A DNA stretch of 64,000 bases, from the NCBI RefSeq assembly GCF_900186585.1, contig NZ_FYDD01000003.1, positions 682,001-746,000 on the forward strand, in the 5' to 3' direction. This document shows positions 34,417 through 43,721 of this stretch, one piece after another. A model generated the notes under the pieces. It saw only the letters and a list, made by a program, of their open reading frames with translations. It made no database searches and was not told the DNA's origin. The position numbers were made by a program, and so were the translations under genes. The DNA comes from Massiliimalia timonensis (GTDB lineage Bacteria > Bacillota > Clostridia > Oscillospirales > Ruminococcaceae). How positions within the stretch are numbered: position 1 is the stretch's first letter; each line of letters starts with the position of its first letter.

Positions 34417-35037
34417 ATGATGAAACAGAAAGTGGCTGTATTTGGCGGCACCTTTAATCCGATCCACCTGGGGCATCTGCATCTTTGCGCGGAATGCCAG
34501 CGGGAGTATCAGTTTCAAAAGATCATTCTAATGCCGGATAACCTTCCGCCTCATAAGCAGGTTCAGCAGCTTGCCACTGCCCAGCAGCGCCTTGACATGT
34601 GCAGGCTGGCGGCAGAGGACATCCCCTTTTTGGAGGTCAGCGATCTGGAGCTGCGGTTAAAAGGGGTCAGCTATACTGTGCAGACCCTGCGCAAGCTGAC
34701 CCAAAATTTCCCGGAAGTGGAATGGCACTGGATCATAGGCAGCGACATGCTTTATACTTTTCACCAATGGTACCGGTATGAGGAGATCCTTTCCATGGCA
34801 AAGGTGGTTGCCGGGGCCCGGGAACAGGCGGAATATGACAAGATGCTTTCTTACCGGGAACAGCTGGGACCTTTGAAAAACAGGGTCGAGATCATCCGGC
34901 TTGCGGCAAAGCCGCTTTCGTCCACGCAGGTGCGAAAAGCGCTGGAAACGGGAGAACCGGTTGTACGGGATTACCTGCCTGAGCAGGTGTTTTCCTATAT
35001 TCGAGAGCACGGGCTGTATCAGGGAAAGGGGAAATAA
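34417..35037 (+). CDS. nadD: Nicotinate-nucleotide adenylyltransferase
   Basis: A 206-residue nucleotidyltransferase that makes nicotinate adenine dinucleotide in NAD synthesis. The HxGH-type motif is in FGGTFNPIHLGHL (about 8-20) and the second signature SSTQVRKAL near 172. Two adjacent ATG codons (34417, 34420) could serve as start; no spacer separates it from yhbY, so translation is coupled. It is followed by yqeK, the conserved nadD-yqeK-rsfS neighbourhood. Confidence 0.96.
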   Translation: MMKQKVAVFGGTFNPIHLGHLHLCAECQREYQFQKIILMPDNLPPHKQVQQLATAQQRLDMCRLAAEDIPFLEVSDLELRLKGVSYTVQTLRKLTQNFPEVEWHWIIGSDMLYTFHQWYRYEEILSMAKVVAGAREQAEYDKMLSYREQLGPLKNRVEIIRLAAKPLSSTQVRKALETGEPVVRDYLPEQVFSYIREHGLYQGKGK

Positions 35038-35040
35038 CGG

Positions 35041-35619
35041 GTGTCGGAACAAAAACTGATGAAATTGGTAGAACAGCGGTTGTCCGCCAAACGGGCGCAT
35101 CATGTGATATGTGTTTGGGAACAAGCGTTAAAAATGGCGGCCCGGTTTGGCGAAGACCCTAAAAAAACGGGAACTGCCGCCCTGCTTCATGATATTACCA
35201 AAGAAGTCCCGCTGGATGAGCAGTTGAAAATGCTTCAGAAGTTTGGTATAATAAATGATAATGTCATTTTAAAAAGTCCAAGCCTTTACCATGCGATTAC
35301 CGGGGCGTTGTACGCAGAACGGGAACTGGGAATTACCGATGCGGATATTTTGGCTGCTGTCCGTTACCACACAACGGCCCGGGCAGGGATGTCCCGGCTG
35401 GAGCAGATCATCTATCTGGCGGATGCTGTGTCCGCCGACCGGACCTATAAGCAGGTGGAAAAATTTCGCAGGCTTGCCATGGAGGATCTGGACCTGTGTA
35501 TGCTGGAAATGCTCAAACACAGCATCCGTTATCTGGTGAAGGATGAATGTCTGCTTCCGGCAGATACATTACAGGCCTACAATCAATATTGTGAGATGGA
35601 TCATCAGAAAGGGCGGTAG
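35041..35619 (+). CDS. yqeK: YqeK-type HD hydrolase (Ap4A hydrolase)
   Basis: A 192-residue HD-domain protein. Metal ligands are seen in RAHHVICVWEQA (about 19), LLHDITKE (about 52-59) and later histidines around HAITGA and YHTTARAG. The YqeK family hydrolyses diadenosine tetraphosphate to two ADP. The start is GTG, three bases after the nadD stop, with the ribosome binding site (AAAGGGG) inside nadD. It lies between nadD and the LCP gene. Confidence 0.92.
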   Translation: MSEQKLMKLVEQRLSAKRAHHVICVWEQALKMAARFGEDPKKTGTAALLHDITKEVPLDEQLKMLQKFGIINDNVILKSPSLYHAITGALYAERELGITDADILAAVRYHTTARAGMSRLEQIIYLADAVSADRTYKQVEKFRRLAMEDLDLCMLEMLKHSIRYLVKDECLLPADTLQAYNQYCEMDHQKGR

Positions 35620-35625
35620 GATACG

Positions 35626-36717
35626 ATGTCCCGGCAGAGAACAGCTGATAAAAATCAGAAGAAAAAGCGCGTCATTGTGATCCTTTCAATTTTTATTGTT
35701 TTGCTGGGGATCATTGCGGCAGTCTGCGTATATGCATTTCAGGTTAATTTGATGAAAGATGATACGGTCAAATCGCCCGATGGAAAAATCGAGGATCAGT
35801 ATAATACGCCGAGTAAAATCAAGGATAAAATGGCAAATTTTTTGGTGTTGGGGATCTCCAACGATCCTGAACTGAGAAGCGACGATAATATGACAGATAC
35901 CATTATGGTCGTTTCCTGCGATTTTGAAGCCCAAAAGATCAATATTTTGCAGATACCGCGCGATTCTTACATAGGCTATGAGACCAATACCGGAAAAATA
36001 AACGCCATTTATGGGCAAAGTCCAGAAAAGTGGGAGTATGCCGGCTTAGACGGTTTGGCAAAAATGATCCATGAAACATTCGGCATTACGATCGACCATT
36101 ATGCAACGCTTCAGATGGACGGATTTGCCAAAATCGTGGACAGTATCGGCGGCGTAACAATGGACGTGCCGAAGGACATGGAGCTGGATGGGCTTTCTAT
36201 TTCTGCTGGCAGGCAGACCTTGACTGGAGAGCAGGCCATTGCAGTCGTCCGGGTAAGGAAAGCTTATGTAAATGCCGACTTAGGACGGCTTGACACCCAA
36301 AAGCTGTTTATGGCCGCTTTGGCTGAAAAATGCCTGAAGTTAAGCGTGGCAGATATGGCGAAGCTGATTACGCCAGTCATGGAATCAGTGACGACTGACT
36401 TAAGCATTGCTGATGCGCTGGAGTATTACAAGCTGGTTCAAGGCATGGACATGAATCAAATTTCTGTGGTGTCTGTTCCTGGAACGGGGTTGTATACCAA
36501 TGAAACAAAGATCGGGAAACAGGCTGTTTACAGTGTTGATAAACAGCGGACAGCCGAGCTTTTAAACCAATATTTCCGCCCCTATGAGGAAGCAGTGCCC
36601 GCGGAGTCGCTGGGGATCATCGAGTTGACGGAATATCCATCCGAGGAAAATCATATAAGTACCTTTGACCAGCTGAACGGAGCAGAGCAGTCTGTTGCGT
36701 CGGACTCAGGGGAATAA
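35626..36717 (+). CDS. LytR-CpsA-Psr family cell-wall ligase
   Basis: A 363-residue membrane-anchored LCP protein expected to transfer wall polymers such as teichoic acid or capsule chains from lipid carriers to peptidoglycan. A basic N-terminus (QKKKR) precedes one membrane helix (about 17-37). The extracellular LCP domain shows SDDNMTDTIMVV and QIPRDSYIG, holding the conserved Asp and Arg residues, and VVRVRKAYVNADLGRLDTQK with the second Arg pair. It sits between yqeK and rsfS, where an LCP gene is common in Clostridia. The last 30 residues are Ser/Glu-rich and unstructured. Confidence 0.92.
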   Translation: MSRQRTADKNQKKKRVIVILSIFIVLLGIIAAVCVYAFQVNLMKDDTVKSPDGKIEDQYNTPSKIKDKMANFLVLGISNDPELRSDDNMTDTIMVVSCDFEAQKINILQIPRDSYIGYETNTGKINAIYGQSPEKWEYAGLDGLAKMIHETFGITIDHYATLQMDGFAKIVDSIGGVTMDVPKDMELDGLSISAGRQTLTGEQAIAVVRVRKAYVNADLGRLDTQKLFMAALAEKCLKLSVADMAKLITPVMESVTTDLSIADALEYYKLVQGMDMNQISVVSVPGTGLYTNETKIGKQAVYSVDKQRTAELLNQYFRPYEEAVPAESLGIIELTEYPSEENHISTFDQLNGAEQSVASDSGE

Positions 36718-36730
36718 AGGAGAGGGATCT

Positions 36731-37087
36731 ATGACGTCTTTTGAATTAACAAAAGATATTGTAAAAATTTTAGACCAGAAAAAAGCAGATGATATTCAGG
36801 TGATCAAGGTCAACGATTTGACGATCATTGCCGATTATTTTGTCATTGCGTCTACTACCAACTCGACCCATGTAAAGGCATTGGTAGACGAGGTGGAATT
36901 TCAGCTGAAAGAGCGCGGGACCGCACCGCGGCAGCTGGAAGGGTATCAGTATGCGAATTGGATCATCATGGATTACGGCGATGTGATCGTTCATGTTTTT
37001 CACGAGGAGACCAGAAATTTTTATTCTCTGGAACGCTTGTGGTCTGACGGCGAGCTTCTTAATGTCAGCAGTTTATTAGATGCGTAA
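36731..37087 (+). CDS. rsfS: Ribosomal silencing factor RsfS
   Basis: A 118-residue RsfS, which binds L14 and stops 50S-30S joining when nutrients fall. The family core is complete: ADDIQVIKVNDLTIIADYFV, TNSTHVKALVDEVE and GYQYANWIIMDYGDVIVHVF. ATG 36731 lies eight bases after AGGAGAGG; the frame extends upstream into the LCP gene but without a better start. Position between nadD-yqeK and leuS is conserved in Firmicutes. Confidence 0.96.
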   Translation: MTSFELTKDIVKILDQKKADDIQVIKVNDLTIIADYFVIASTTNSTHVKALVDEVEFQLKERGTAPRQLEGYQYANWIIMDYGDVIVHVFHEETRNFYSLERLWSDGELLNVSSLLDA

Positions 37088-37129
37088 ATCCGACTTGAGC
37101 GGATCAAATAAAAACAGGAGTGGTAAAGA

Positions 37130-39541
37130 GTGAAATATGATTTTGCGGCCATTGAAAAAAAATGGCAGGACGTGTGGGACAGGGAAAATACCTTTGCTGC
37201 ACAAAATGACTACACGAAGCCGAAATATTATGCGCTGGTAGAGTTTCCGTATCCGTCAGGGCAGGGACTGCATGTAGGGCATCCGCGCTCTTATACGGCG
37301 CTGGACATTGTGGCGCGGAAAAAAAGGCTGGAAGGATATAATGTGCTGTATCCGATGGGTTGGGATGCATTTGGCCTTCCAACAGAAAACTTTGCGATCA
37401 AAAACCACATTCATCCGGAAATCGTAACGGCGAAAAATGTGGCGCGCTTTAAATCCCAGTTAAAATCATTGGGGCTGTCTTTTGACTGGAACCGTGAGAT
37501 CAATACGACCGATCCGGCTTATTATAAATGGACTCAGTGGATCTTTTTACAACTGTTTAAAAAGGGACTGGCTTATAAAAGTGAAATGGCGGTAAACTGG
37601 TGCACCTCCTGTAAATGCGTATTGGCAAATGAAGAAGTTGTCAACGGCGTTTGCGAACGCTGCGGCAGTGAAGTTGTTCGGAAGGTAAAAAGCCAGTGGA
37701 TGCTCAAGATCACCGAGTATGCACAGCGCTTGATCGATGATCTGGATCTGCCGGACATCAATTATATCGACCGTGTAAAGATCTCCCAGAAAAACTGGAT
37801 CGGGCGTTCTACCGGTGCGGAAGTCGATTTTGGGACAACGCAGGGCGATGTGCTGAAAATCTACACTACCCGTCCGGATACATTATTCGGTGCGACTTAT
37901 ATGGTCATTTCACCGGAACATCCGTATATTGAAAAATGGGTTGATGCGATCGAAAACCTTGCTGATGTTCGTGCATATCAGGAAGAAGCGGCGAAAAAAT
38001 CCGATTTTGAGCGTACTGAACTGGTGAAAGATAAAACCGGGGTGGAACTCAAGGGCGTGAAGGGGATCAATCCGGTCAATGGGAAAGAGATCCCGATCTT
38101 TATTTCCGACTATGTACTGATGGGGTACGGCACCGGCGCGATCATGGCAGTACCGGCACACGACACCCGCGACTATGATTTTGCAAAAGCGTTTGACCTG
38201 CCGATCATTGAAGTGGTTGCAGGGGGCGATGTTGAAAAAGAAGCCTTTACCGACTGTGCGACTGGAGTGATGGTAAATTCCGATTTCCTGACCGGGCTTT
38301 CGGTAGAAGAGGCAAAGGTCAAGATCATTGACTGGCTGAAAGAAAACGGAAAGGGCGAGCCAAAGGTAAACTTTAAGCTGCGCGACTGGGTATTCTCCAG
38401 ACAGCGCTACTGGGGCGAACCGATCCCGTTGGTTTACTGCGAAAAATGCGGTTGGGTACCGGTACCGGAAGAAGAGCTTCCGCTGCGCCTGCCGGAGGTG
38501 GATTCTTACGAGCCGACCGACGACGGACAATCCCCGCTGGCTAAGATGACTGATTGGGTCAACACTACCTGCCCGCACTGCGGCGCTCCGGCAAAACGGG
38601 AAACAGATACCATGCCTCAGTGGGCGGGGTCTTCCTGGTATTTTATGCGCTACTGCGACCCGCACAATGACGAGGCGCTGGCTTCACAAGAAGCTTTGAA
38701 TTACTGGCTGCCGGTCGACTGGTACAACGGCGGGATGGAGCATACCACCCTGCACCTGCTGTACTCCCGTTTCTGGCACAAGTTCTTGTATGACATCGGG
38801 GTAGTGTCCTGCCCGGAGCCGTACGCAAAACGGACCAGCCACGGCATGATTCTGGGCGAAAACGGGGAAAAGATGAGTAAATCCCGTGGAAATGTCGTCA
38901 ACCCGGATGATATCATTTCCGAGTACGGTGCGGATACCATGCGCCTGTATGAAATGTTTATCGGCGATTTTGAAAAGTCTGCGCCGTGGAATACTGCCAG
39001 CATCAAGGGCTGCAAACGGTTTCTGGAGCGGATCTGGAACCTGCAGGACATTTTGACAGACGGCGATAGCTACCGTCCGGAGCTGGAAAGTGCGTTCCAC
39101 AAGACCGTGAAAAAGGTGAGCGAGGATATTGAAGCTTTGAAGTTCAACACGGCGATCGCTGCGATGATGGCGCTGTTAAACGAAGTCAGCGATACGGGTT
39201 CTATCAACCGCGCGGAACTGAAAACGATGCTTGTTTTGCTCAATCCTTTTGCGCCGCATCTGACCGAGGAGATCTATGAGGCGCAGGGCTATGAGGGACG
39301 TTTGTCTGCACAGCCTTGGGCAGTTTATGAAGAAGCGAAATGCAAAGACGATACGGTTGAAATCGTAGTGCAGGTAAACGGAAAGATCCGTACAAAATTG
39401 ACAGTTGCGGCAGATATTGCAAAAGCTGACGCGTTTGCACTGGCAAAAGCTGACGAACGGGTCAAGGCTGCGGTCGAGGGGAAAAATTTGGTCAAAGAAA
39501 TTTTTGTTCCTGGAAAACTGGTAAATTTTGTAGTAAAATAA
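37130..39541 (+). CDS. leuS: Leucyl-tRNA synthetase
   Basis: An 803-residue class I synthetase. The HIGH-type motif is HVGH (48-51) inside [17 protein letters not shown] is intact near 580. A zinc-type cysteine pair (CTSCK ... CERCG, about 158-182) and the CP1 editing domain (residues 220-400, [19 protein letters not shown]) are present, so mischarged tRNA should be hydrolysed. The start is GTG. Only 42 bases separate it from rsfS, too short for a T-box, so it is expressed from the upstream operon. No terminator follows before the rpsU promoter. Confidence 0.97.
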   Translation: MKYDFAAIEKKWQDVWDRENTFAAQNDYTKPKYYALVEFPYPSGQGLHVGHPRSYTALDIVARKKRLEGYNVLYPMGWDAFGLPTENFAIKNHIHPEIVTAKNVARFKSQLKSLGLSFDWNREINTTDPAYYKWTQWIFLQLFKKGLAYKSEMAVNWCTSCKCVLANEEVVNGVCERCGSEVVRKVKSQWMLKITEYAQRLIDDLDLPDINYIDRVKISQKNWIGRSTGAEVDFGTTQGDVLKIYTTRPDTLFGATYMVISPEHPYIEKWVDAIENLADVRAYQEEAAKKSDFERTELVKDKTGVELKGVKGINPVNGKEIPIFISDYVLMGYGTGAIMAVPAHDTRDYDFAKAFDLPIIEVVAGGDVEKEAFTDCATGVMVNSDFLTGLSVEEAKVKIIDWLKENGKGEPKVNFKLRDWVFSRQRYWGEPIPLVYCEKCGWVPVPEEELPLRLPEVDSYEPTDDGQSPLAKMTDWVNTTCPHCGAPAKRETDTMPQWAGSSWYFMRYCDPHNDEALASQEALNYWLPVDWYNGGMEHTTLHLLYSRFWHKFLYDIGVVSCPEPYAKRTSHGMILGENGEKMSKSRGNVVNPDDIISEYGADTMRLYEMFIGDFEKSAPWNTASIKGCKRFLERIWNLQDILTDGDSYRPELESAFHKTVKKVSEDIEALKFNTAIAAMMALLNEVSDTGSINRAELKTMLVLLNPFAPHLTEEIYEAQGYEGRLSAQPWAVYEEAKCKDDTVEIVVQVNGKIRTKLTVAADIAKADAFALAKADERVKAAVEGKNLVKEIFVPGKLVNFVVK

Positions 39542-39553
39542 TCAAAAATAAGC

Positions 39554-39583
39554 TTGACAACTGGCTGGGAGACATTGTATAAT
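39554..39583 (+). promoter_or_regulatory. rpsU promoter
   Basis: TTGACA (39554-39559), 18 bases, TATAAT (39578-39583): both boxes match consensus. Confidence 0.9.
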
Positions 39584-39645
39584 ACTATATGTTGCAATAT
39601 TAGATTGTAAACCTCTGCCAGTAGGGCAAAGGGAGGGAATTGAAA

Positions 39646-39822
39646 GTGTCAGAAGTACGTGTAAAAGATAACGAGTCTTTGGACAGTGCTCTCAGAAGAT
39701 TTAAAAGATCTTGCGCAAAAGCGGGCGTTTTGGCTGAAGTACGCAAAAGAGAACACTATGAAAAACCTTCTGTAAAGCGTAAAAAGAAATCAGAAGCTGC
39801 ACGCAAACGCAAATTTAGATAA
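39646..39822 (+). CDS. rpsU: 30S ribosomal protein S21
   Basis: A 58-residue, very basic S21 that binds near the anti-Shine-Dalgarno region of the 30S subunit. It starts [20 protein letters not shown] and ends in a Lys/Arg-rich tail ([15 protein letters not shown]). GTG 39646 is eight bases after GGGAGGG and gives the canonical N-terminus; a TTG two codons earlier is less well placed. It has its own strong promoter. Unlike many Firmicutes it is not followed by yqeY but by a structured untranslated stretch. Confidence 0.96.
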   Translation: MSEVRVKDNESLDSALRRFKRSCAKAGVLAEVRKREHYEKPSVKRKKKSEAARKRKFR

Positions 39823-39824
39823 GT

Positions 39825-39887
39825 TTACGGGTTGCGTAACATGGGGATTAGGTCTGTTGGGTGTTTTTACCCCAGTGATGTAGTCCC
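39825..39887 (+). ncRNA. Structured segment downstream of rpsU
   Basis: Between the rpsU stop and its terminator the RNA can fold into TTACG/CGTAA (39825-39829 with 39835-39839) and then a three-tier hairpin: GGGATTA with TAGTCCC (39844-39850, 39881-39887), CTG with CAG (39854-39856, 39873-39875) and GGGT with ACCC (39859-39862, 39869-39872). No open frame of use is present. It could be a processed 3' RNA or a stabilising 3' UTR; no known family is recognised. Confidence 0.4.
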
Positions 39888-39913
39888 GGACAAGTGTATC
39901 TACTAAGAAGAAA

Positions 39914-39938
39914 AGCGAGCAGTTTTGCTCGCTTTTTC
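39914..39938 (+). terminator. Terminator of the rpsU transcript
   Basis: AGCGAGCA (39914-39921), loop GTTT, TGCTCGCT (39926-39933), then a T-run. It separates rpsU and its structured 3' segment from yqeG. Confidence 0.92.
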
Positions 39939-39969
39939 ATTTATTTTTTATGAAGGAGCGAATGGGAAT

Positions 39970-40476
39970 TTGTCGATTTTTACCCCGGACCTGTACCTCC
40001 ACAGGATCACCGACCTAACGCCGCAGCGGCTGGCACAGCACCATATCCGCGGCATTATTTTAGATGTGGACAACACCTTGACCCACCACGGAAGCCAGGA
40101 AGTGACGCAGGAAATTTTGGATTGGCTGGCGCTGATGAAACATCATGGATTAAAGCTGACGATTGCGTCCAATAACTATGATAAAAGGATACGCCCCTTT
40201 GCCAAAAAGCTAGGACTTGATTATATCGCAATGAGCTGTAAACCAATGACTATTGCTTTTACCAAAGCCTGCAAGCGGTTTCAATTACCGCCCGGACAGG
40301 TGGCTTTGGTGGGAGATCAGGTATATACGGATATATTGGGCGGAAACTTAAAAGGGCTGTTCACCGTTTTGGTACAGCCGTTTGAATTGGAAACAGGGTG
40401 GTTATTCCGTGCAAAAAGGAAGTTAGAACAGCGCCACCTGCGCCATTGCAGAATAGAGGAACAGGAAAAGGAGTAG
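39970..40476 (+). CDS. yqeG: YqeG-family HAD-IIIA phosphatase
   Basis: A 168-residue HAD-superfamily protein. Motif I ILDVDNTLTHHG (about 29-40), motif II TIASNN, motif III Lys in CKPMTIAF and motif IV LVGDQVYTDILGGN are intact, so phosphatase activity is likely; the physiological substrate is unknown (the fungal/plant relatives include phosphatidylglycerophosphate phosphatase). The best start is TTG 39970, eleven bases after AAGGAG, giving MSIFTPDLYLHRI. It is the first gene of the run yqeG-nfo-aroQ-pepP. Confidence 0.88.
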   Translation: MSIFTPDLYLHRITDLTPQRLAQHHIRGIILDVDNTLTHHGSQEVTQEILDWLALMKHHGLKLTIASNNYDKRIRPFAKKLGLDYIAMSCKPMTIAFTKACKRFQLPPGQVALVGDQVYTDILGGNLKGLFTVLVQPFELETGWLFRAKRKLEQRHLRHCRIEEQEKE

Positions 40477-40483
40477 GTTTCGT

Positions 40484-41356
40484 TTGAGTGCATTATTTGG
40501 ACCGGCGGGAAATTCGCAGAGTTTTCAGGAAATGGGTTATAAAAAGACCATCCAGGTGCCGGAATACTTGAACCGTATGGGATTAGACATTTACGAATAC
40601 CAGTGCGGGCATGGCGTGCGGATCTCTGAAAAAGCAGCGCAGGAATTCGGGCAGGAAGCAAAAGAAAAGGGGATCCTGTTGTCTGTCCATTCCCCGTATT
40701 ATATTTCGCTTTCCAGCGTGGAAGAGGAAAAGCGGGAGAAAGGCATTGATTATATTATCCAGACAGCTCAGGCGGCGCATGCAATGGGGGCTGACCGCAT
40801 CGTGATCCATTCCGGCTCCTGTGCGAAAATAAGCCGGGAGGAGGCGCTTTCCTTGGCGGGAGATACCCTGCTGCGTGCCCAGAAAAAATTAGATGAGCTT
40901 GGTATGGAGGAAATTCATTTGTGTCCGGAAACGATGGGGAAGTTTAACCAGCTTGGGGATTTTGGCGAGGTAATGGCACTGTGCCGTTTAGAAGACCGCT
41001 TTATCCCGTGCATTGACTTTGGGCACCTTAATGCAAGAACGCTGGGACAGATAAACAGTACCGATGCGTTTCAGCAGCTTTTAACAACCATGGAGCAAGT
41101 GCTTGGAACAGAACGGGCACACCATTTTCACGCCCATTTTTCCAAGATCGAATATACAGAAAAGGGCGGGGAAAAACGCCATCTGACCTTTGAGGATACC
41201 CTATATGGTCCAGAATTTGAGCCTTTAGGCGAACTTTTAGCCAAAGGGAATTATTCTCCAAGGATCATCTGTGAATCGGCAGGAACGCAGGCGGAGGATG
41301 CCAGACAAATGAAAGAACTGTACCAAAATGCTGTGGGCAAAGCAGAGAATCAATAA
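40484..41356 (+). CDS. nfo: Endonuclease IV family AP endonuclease
   Basis: A 290-residue TIM-barrel endonuclease that nicks DNA 5' to abasic sites. Zinc-ligand motifs are seen in order: SVHSPYY (about 68), RIVIHSGSC (about 105), CPETMGKFNQLGDF (about 147), PCIDFGHLNA (about 175) and HAHFSKIEYTEKG (about 210). It is slightly divergent from classical Nfo at the N-terminus (ALFGPAGNSQSFQEMG). The start is TTG, nine bases after AAGGAG, which lies in the end of yqeG. It can process the abasic sites made by the glycosylase at 2.8 kb. Confidence 0.92.
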   Translation: MSALFGPAGNSQSFQEMGYKKTIQVPEYLNRMGLDIYEYQCGHGVRISEKAAQEFGQEAKEKGILLSVHSPYYISLSSVEEEKREKGIDYIIQTAQAAHAMGADRIVIHSGSCAKISREEALSLAGDTLLRAQKKLDELGMEEIHLCPETMGKFNQLGDFGEVMALCRLEDRFIPCIDFGHLNARTLGQINSTDAFQQLLTTMEQVLGTERAHHFHAHFSKIEYTEKGGEKRHLTFEDTLYGPEFEPLGELLAKGNYSPRIICESAGTQAEDARQMKELYQNAVGKAENQ

Positions 41357-41371
41357 AGGAGTGACCGCTTT

Positions 41372-41830
41372 ATGATGATCAGCCGGAATTTGGGCCTGAA
41401 AAAGAAGATATTGGTGATCCACGGGCCGAATGTCAACATGCTGGGGGAACGGGAAACCGGGATCTACGGCAAGGAAACCTTTGAGAGCATCAACCGCCAA
41501 ATCGAAGAATACGCGGCTTCGCTGGGGCTGGAATGTGAGATCTACCACTCGAATCTGGAGGGGGAGCTGATCACCAAGATCCAACAGGCGAAAGGTGTTT
41601 TTGATGGGATCGCGATCAATGCTGGGGCATATACTCATTATAGTATCGCGTTAAGGGATGCGATCTCTGCGGTGCGTATCCCAACAGTTGAGGTGCACAT
41701 GAGCAATATCTATAACCGTGAGGAGTTTCGCCAGACTTCTATGCTGGCAGGCGTTTGCGTGGGCCAGATCTCGGGTTTTGGAAAATACAGCTATTTCCTT
41801 GCCCTGAACGGGCTGTCCCAGATGCTTTGA
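41372..41830 (+). CDS. aroQ: 3-dehydroquinate dehydratase, type II
   Basis: A 152-residue type II dehydroquinase of the shikimate pathway. The active-site residues are in LVIHGPNVNMLGERETGIYG (Asn, Arg and Tyr), the INAGAYTHYSIALRDAI stretch and VEVHMSNIYNREEFR (His and Arg). Two ATG codons in tandem are available after AAAGGAG. No other aromatic amino-acid gene is near; the following aminopeptidase P and efp make the common aroQ-pepP-efp block. Confidence 0.96.
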   Translation: MMISRNLGLKKKILVIHGPNVNMLGERETGIYGKETFESINRQIEEYAASLGLECEIYHSNLEGELITKIQQAKGVFDGIAINAGAYTHYSIALRDAISAVRIPTVEVHMSNIYNREEFRQTSMLAGVCVGQISGFGKYSYFLALNGLSQML

Positions 41831-41861
41831 GTTCGTAAAAAGAAAAGAGTTGTGATATAAA

Positions 41862-42932
41862 ATGAATCGGTTGCAGGAACTAAGTACACGTTGTTTCCCG
41901 GGAAAAGCAGACGCGCTGATCATCACCGCGCCGGTGAACCGTCAGTACTTGCTGGGATTTCATTCGTCAGCGGGCACACTGGTGTTTTTACCGGAAAAGT
42001 GGTACTTTATCATTGATTTCCGCTATTTTGAAAAGGCACAGCAGCAGGTGACCGGCTGTGAACTGATTTTGCAGGATAAGCTGTATGACCAGATCAATGA
42101 GATCTTATCGGCACATCAGGTAAAGACCGTAGGACTGGAGGATGATTCCGTCACTTTATCGGAGCTTTCTGTGTACCGGAAACGCCTTCAGGCGGAGGTA
42201 GTGGCTGGAAGCGGCATGAGCCAGCAGATCGCCGAAATGCGGCTGGTAAAATCTGCGCAGGAGATCGAACAGGTAGCGCTTGCGCAGAAGATGAGCGAAC
42301 AGGCCTTTTTAGAGATGTTAAAAGTGATCCGTCCGGGAATGACGGAAAAGGAAGTGGCCTTAGAACTGGAATACCGCATGAAAAAACAGGGAGCGGATGG
42401 GATTTCCTTTGATACTATTGCGGTGGCTGGGAAAAATTCCTCCCTGCCGCACGGTGAGCCGGGGGATTACCGGCTGGAAAACGGGGATTTCCTCACGATG
42501 GATTTTGGCGCGCTGGTCCATGGTTATCACGCGGATATGACCCGCACGATCGGGATCGGGGAAGTTTCTGAAAAGCAGAAAAAAGTCTATCACACTGTAT
42601 TGGAGGCCCAGCGCCTGGCATTTGAGCAGATACGTCCGGGGCGGGTGTGCTCTGAGATAGACAGTGCCGCGCGTGAATATATTGATTCCTGCGGCTATCA
42701 AGGGTGCTTTGGCCATGGGCTTGGACACGGGGTAGGGCTTGAGATCCACGAGGAGCCGCGTTTTTCCCCGTTATGTGATGCCGTCCTGCGGGATGGGATG
42801 ATCCTGTCTGTGGAGCCGGGGCTCTATCTGCCCGGGGAATTTGGGGTGCGGATCGAAGATTTAGTAGTGATCGAGAAAGATGGTTTTCGCAATTTGAACA
42901 CCAGCCCAAAGGAATTGATCTGCCTTTCTTAG
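41862..42932 (+). CDS. Xaa-Pro aminopeptidase/dipeptidase (M24B)
   Basis: A 356-residue M24 metallopeptidase with an N-terminal creatinase-like domain (1-125) and a pita-bread catalytic domain. Metal ligands are visible in LTMDFGALVHGYHADMTRT (two Asp), FGHGLGHGVGLEIHE (His), ILSVEPGLYLPG (Glu) and GVRIEDLVV (Glu). It removes residues before proline from peptides in the cytoplasm. It directly precedes the efp promoter, the typical pepP-efp pairing. Whether it prefers dipeptides or longer peptides cannot be told. Confidence 0.93.
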   Translation: MNRLQELSTRCFPGKADALIITAPVNRQYLLGFHSSAGTLVFLPEKWYFIIDFRYFEKAQQQVTGCELILQDKLYDQINEILSAHQVKTVGLEDDSVTLSELSVYRKRLQAEVVAGSGMSQQIAEMRLVKSAQEIEQVALAQKMSEQAFLEMLKVIRPGMTEKEVALELEYRMKKQGADGISFDTIAVAGKNSSLPHGEPGDYRLENGDFLTMDFGALVHGYHADMTRTIGIGEVSEKQKKVYHTVLEAQRLAFEQIRPGRVCSEIDSAAREYIDSCGYQGCFGHGLGHGVGLEIHEEPRFSPLCDAVLRDGMILSVEPGLYLPGEFGVRIEDLVVIEKDGFRNLNTSPKELICLS

Positions 42933-42980
42933 CGGATTTGGAAAAATTTGATTGTTTGCGCCCTTTTTTCAAATTAGGGC

Positions 42981-43009
42981 TTGAAAAAAACGCCGAGATA
43001 CGGTAAACT
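42981..43009 (+). promoter_or_regulatory. efp promoter
   Basis: TTGAAA (42981-42986), 17 bases, TAAACT (43004-43009), about 65 bases before the efp start. Confidence 0.75.
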
Positions 43010-43073
43010 AATAGTGATATAGGATGGAAGAAATGTGGAGAAACATTGATTCTAAAATAGTTGGAGGTACAAT

Positions 43074-43631
43074 ATGATTTCAGCAGGCGAATTTAGAAAT
43101 GGTGTCACTTTTGACGATAACGGAAACGTATTTCAAATTATTGAATTCCAGCATGTAAAACCGGGAAAAGGCGCGGCATTTGTCCGTACCAAATTGAGAA
43201 ACGTGTTGACCGGCTCTGTTACCGACAGAACCTTTAACCCGACCGATAAATTCCCGAAAGCGTTTATTGAACGCAAAGACATGGAATATTCTTATCAGGA
43301 CGATACTTTGTATTACTTTATGGACATGGAGACCTATGAACTGATTCCGATCAACGCAGACCAGCTGGGTGACGCGTTCAAATTTGTAAAGGAAAACATG
43401 GTATGTAAGGTCCTGTCTTACAAGGGTACGATTTTTGGGGTTGAACCACCGAACTTTGTAGAGCTGCAAGTGACCCAGACTGACCCGGGCTTTAAAGGTG
43501 ATACCGCAACCAACGCTACAAAGCCGGCTGTTTTGGAAACTGGTGCAGAAATTAAAGTTCCGCTGTTCATTGAAGAAGGCGAAATGATCCGGATCGATAC
43601 CCGTACTGGCGAATACATGGAAAGAGCATAA
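43074..43631 (+). CDS. efp: Translation elongation factor P
   Basis: A 185-residue EF-P, which rescues ribosomes stalled at polyproline. Three domains are intact; the KOW-like N-domain exposes the loop [17 protein letters not shown] with Lys32 at its tip, the residue that carries 5-aminopentanol in Bacillus, so this is a lysine-type EF-P. The C-terminal signature [11 protein letters not shown] is present. GGAGGT lies six bases before the ATG. No modification enzyme is encoded nearby. Confidence 0.97.
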   Translation: MISAGEFRNGVTFDDNGNVFQIIEFQHVKPGKGAAFVRTKLRNVLTGSVTDRTFNPTDKFPKAFIERKDMEYSYQDDTLYYFMDMETYELIPINADQLGDAFKFVKENMVCKVLSYKGTIFGVEPPNFVELQVTQTDPGFKGDTATNATKPAVLETGAEIKVPLFIEEGEMIRIDTRTGEYMERA

Positions 43632-43721
43632 GCGTTTCCTGTTTTGATATAGCAGCAGAAGCAGGGAAAAACCATCATACGCCGCATAAAAACGTGCGGC
43701 AGATAAGGGGTAGGTAAGAAG

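Noticed and set aside
37088-37129. T-box leader for leuS
   Set aside because: Only 42 bases separate rsfS and leuS and none of the T-box core sequence is present.
37910-38665. 251-codon open frame antisense to leuS
   Set aside because: Opposite conserved LeuRS editing and catalytic domains; no supporting signals.
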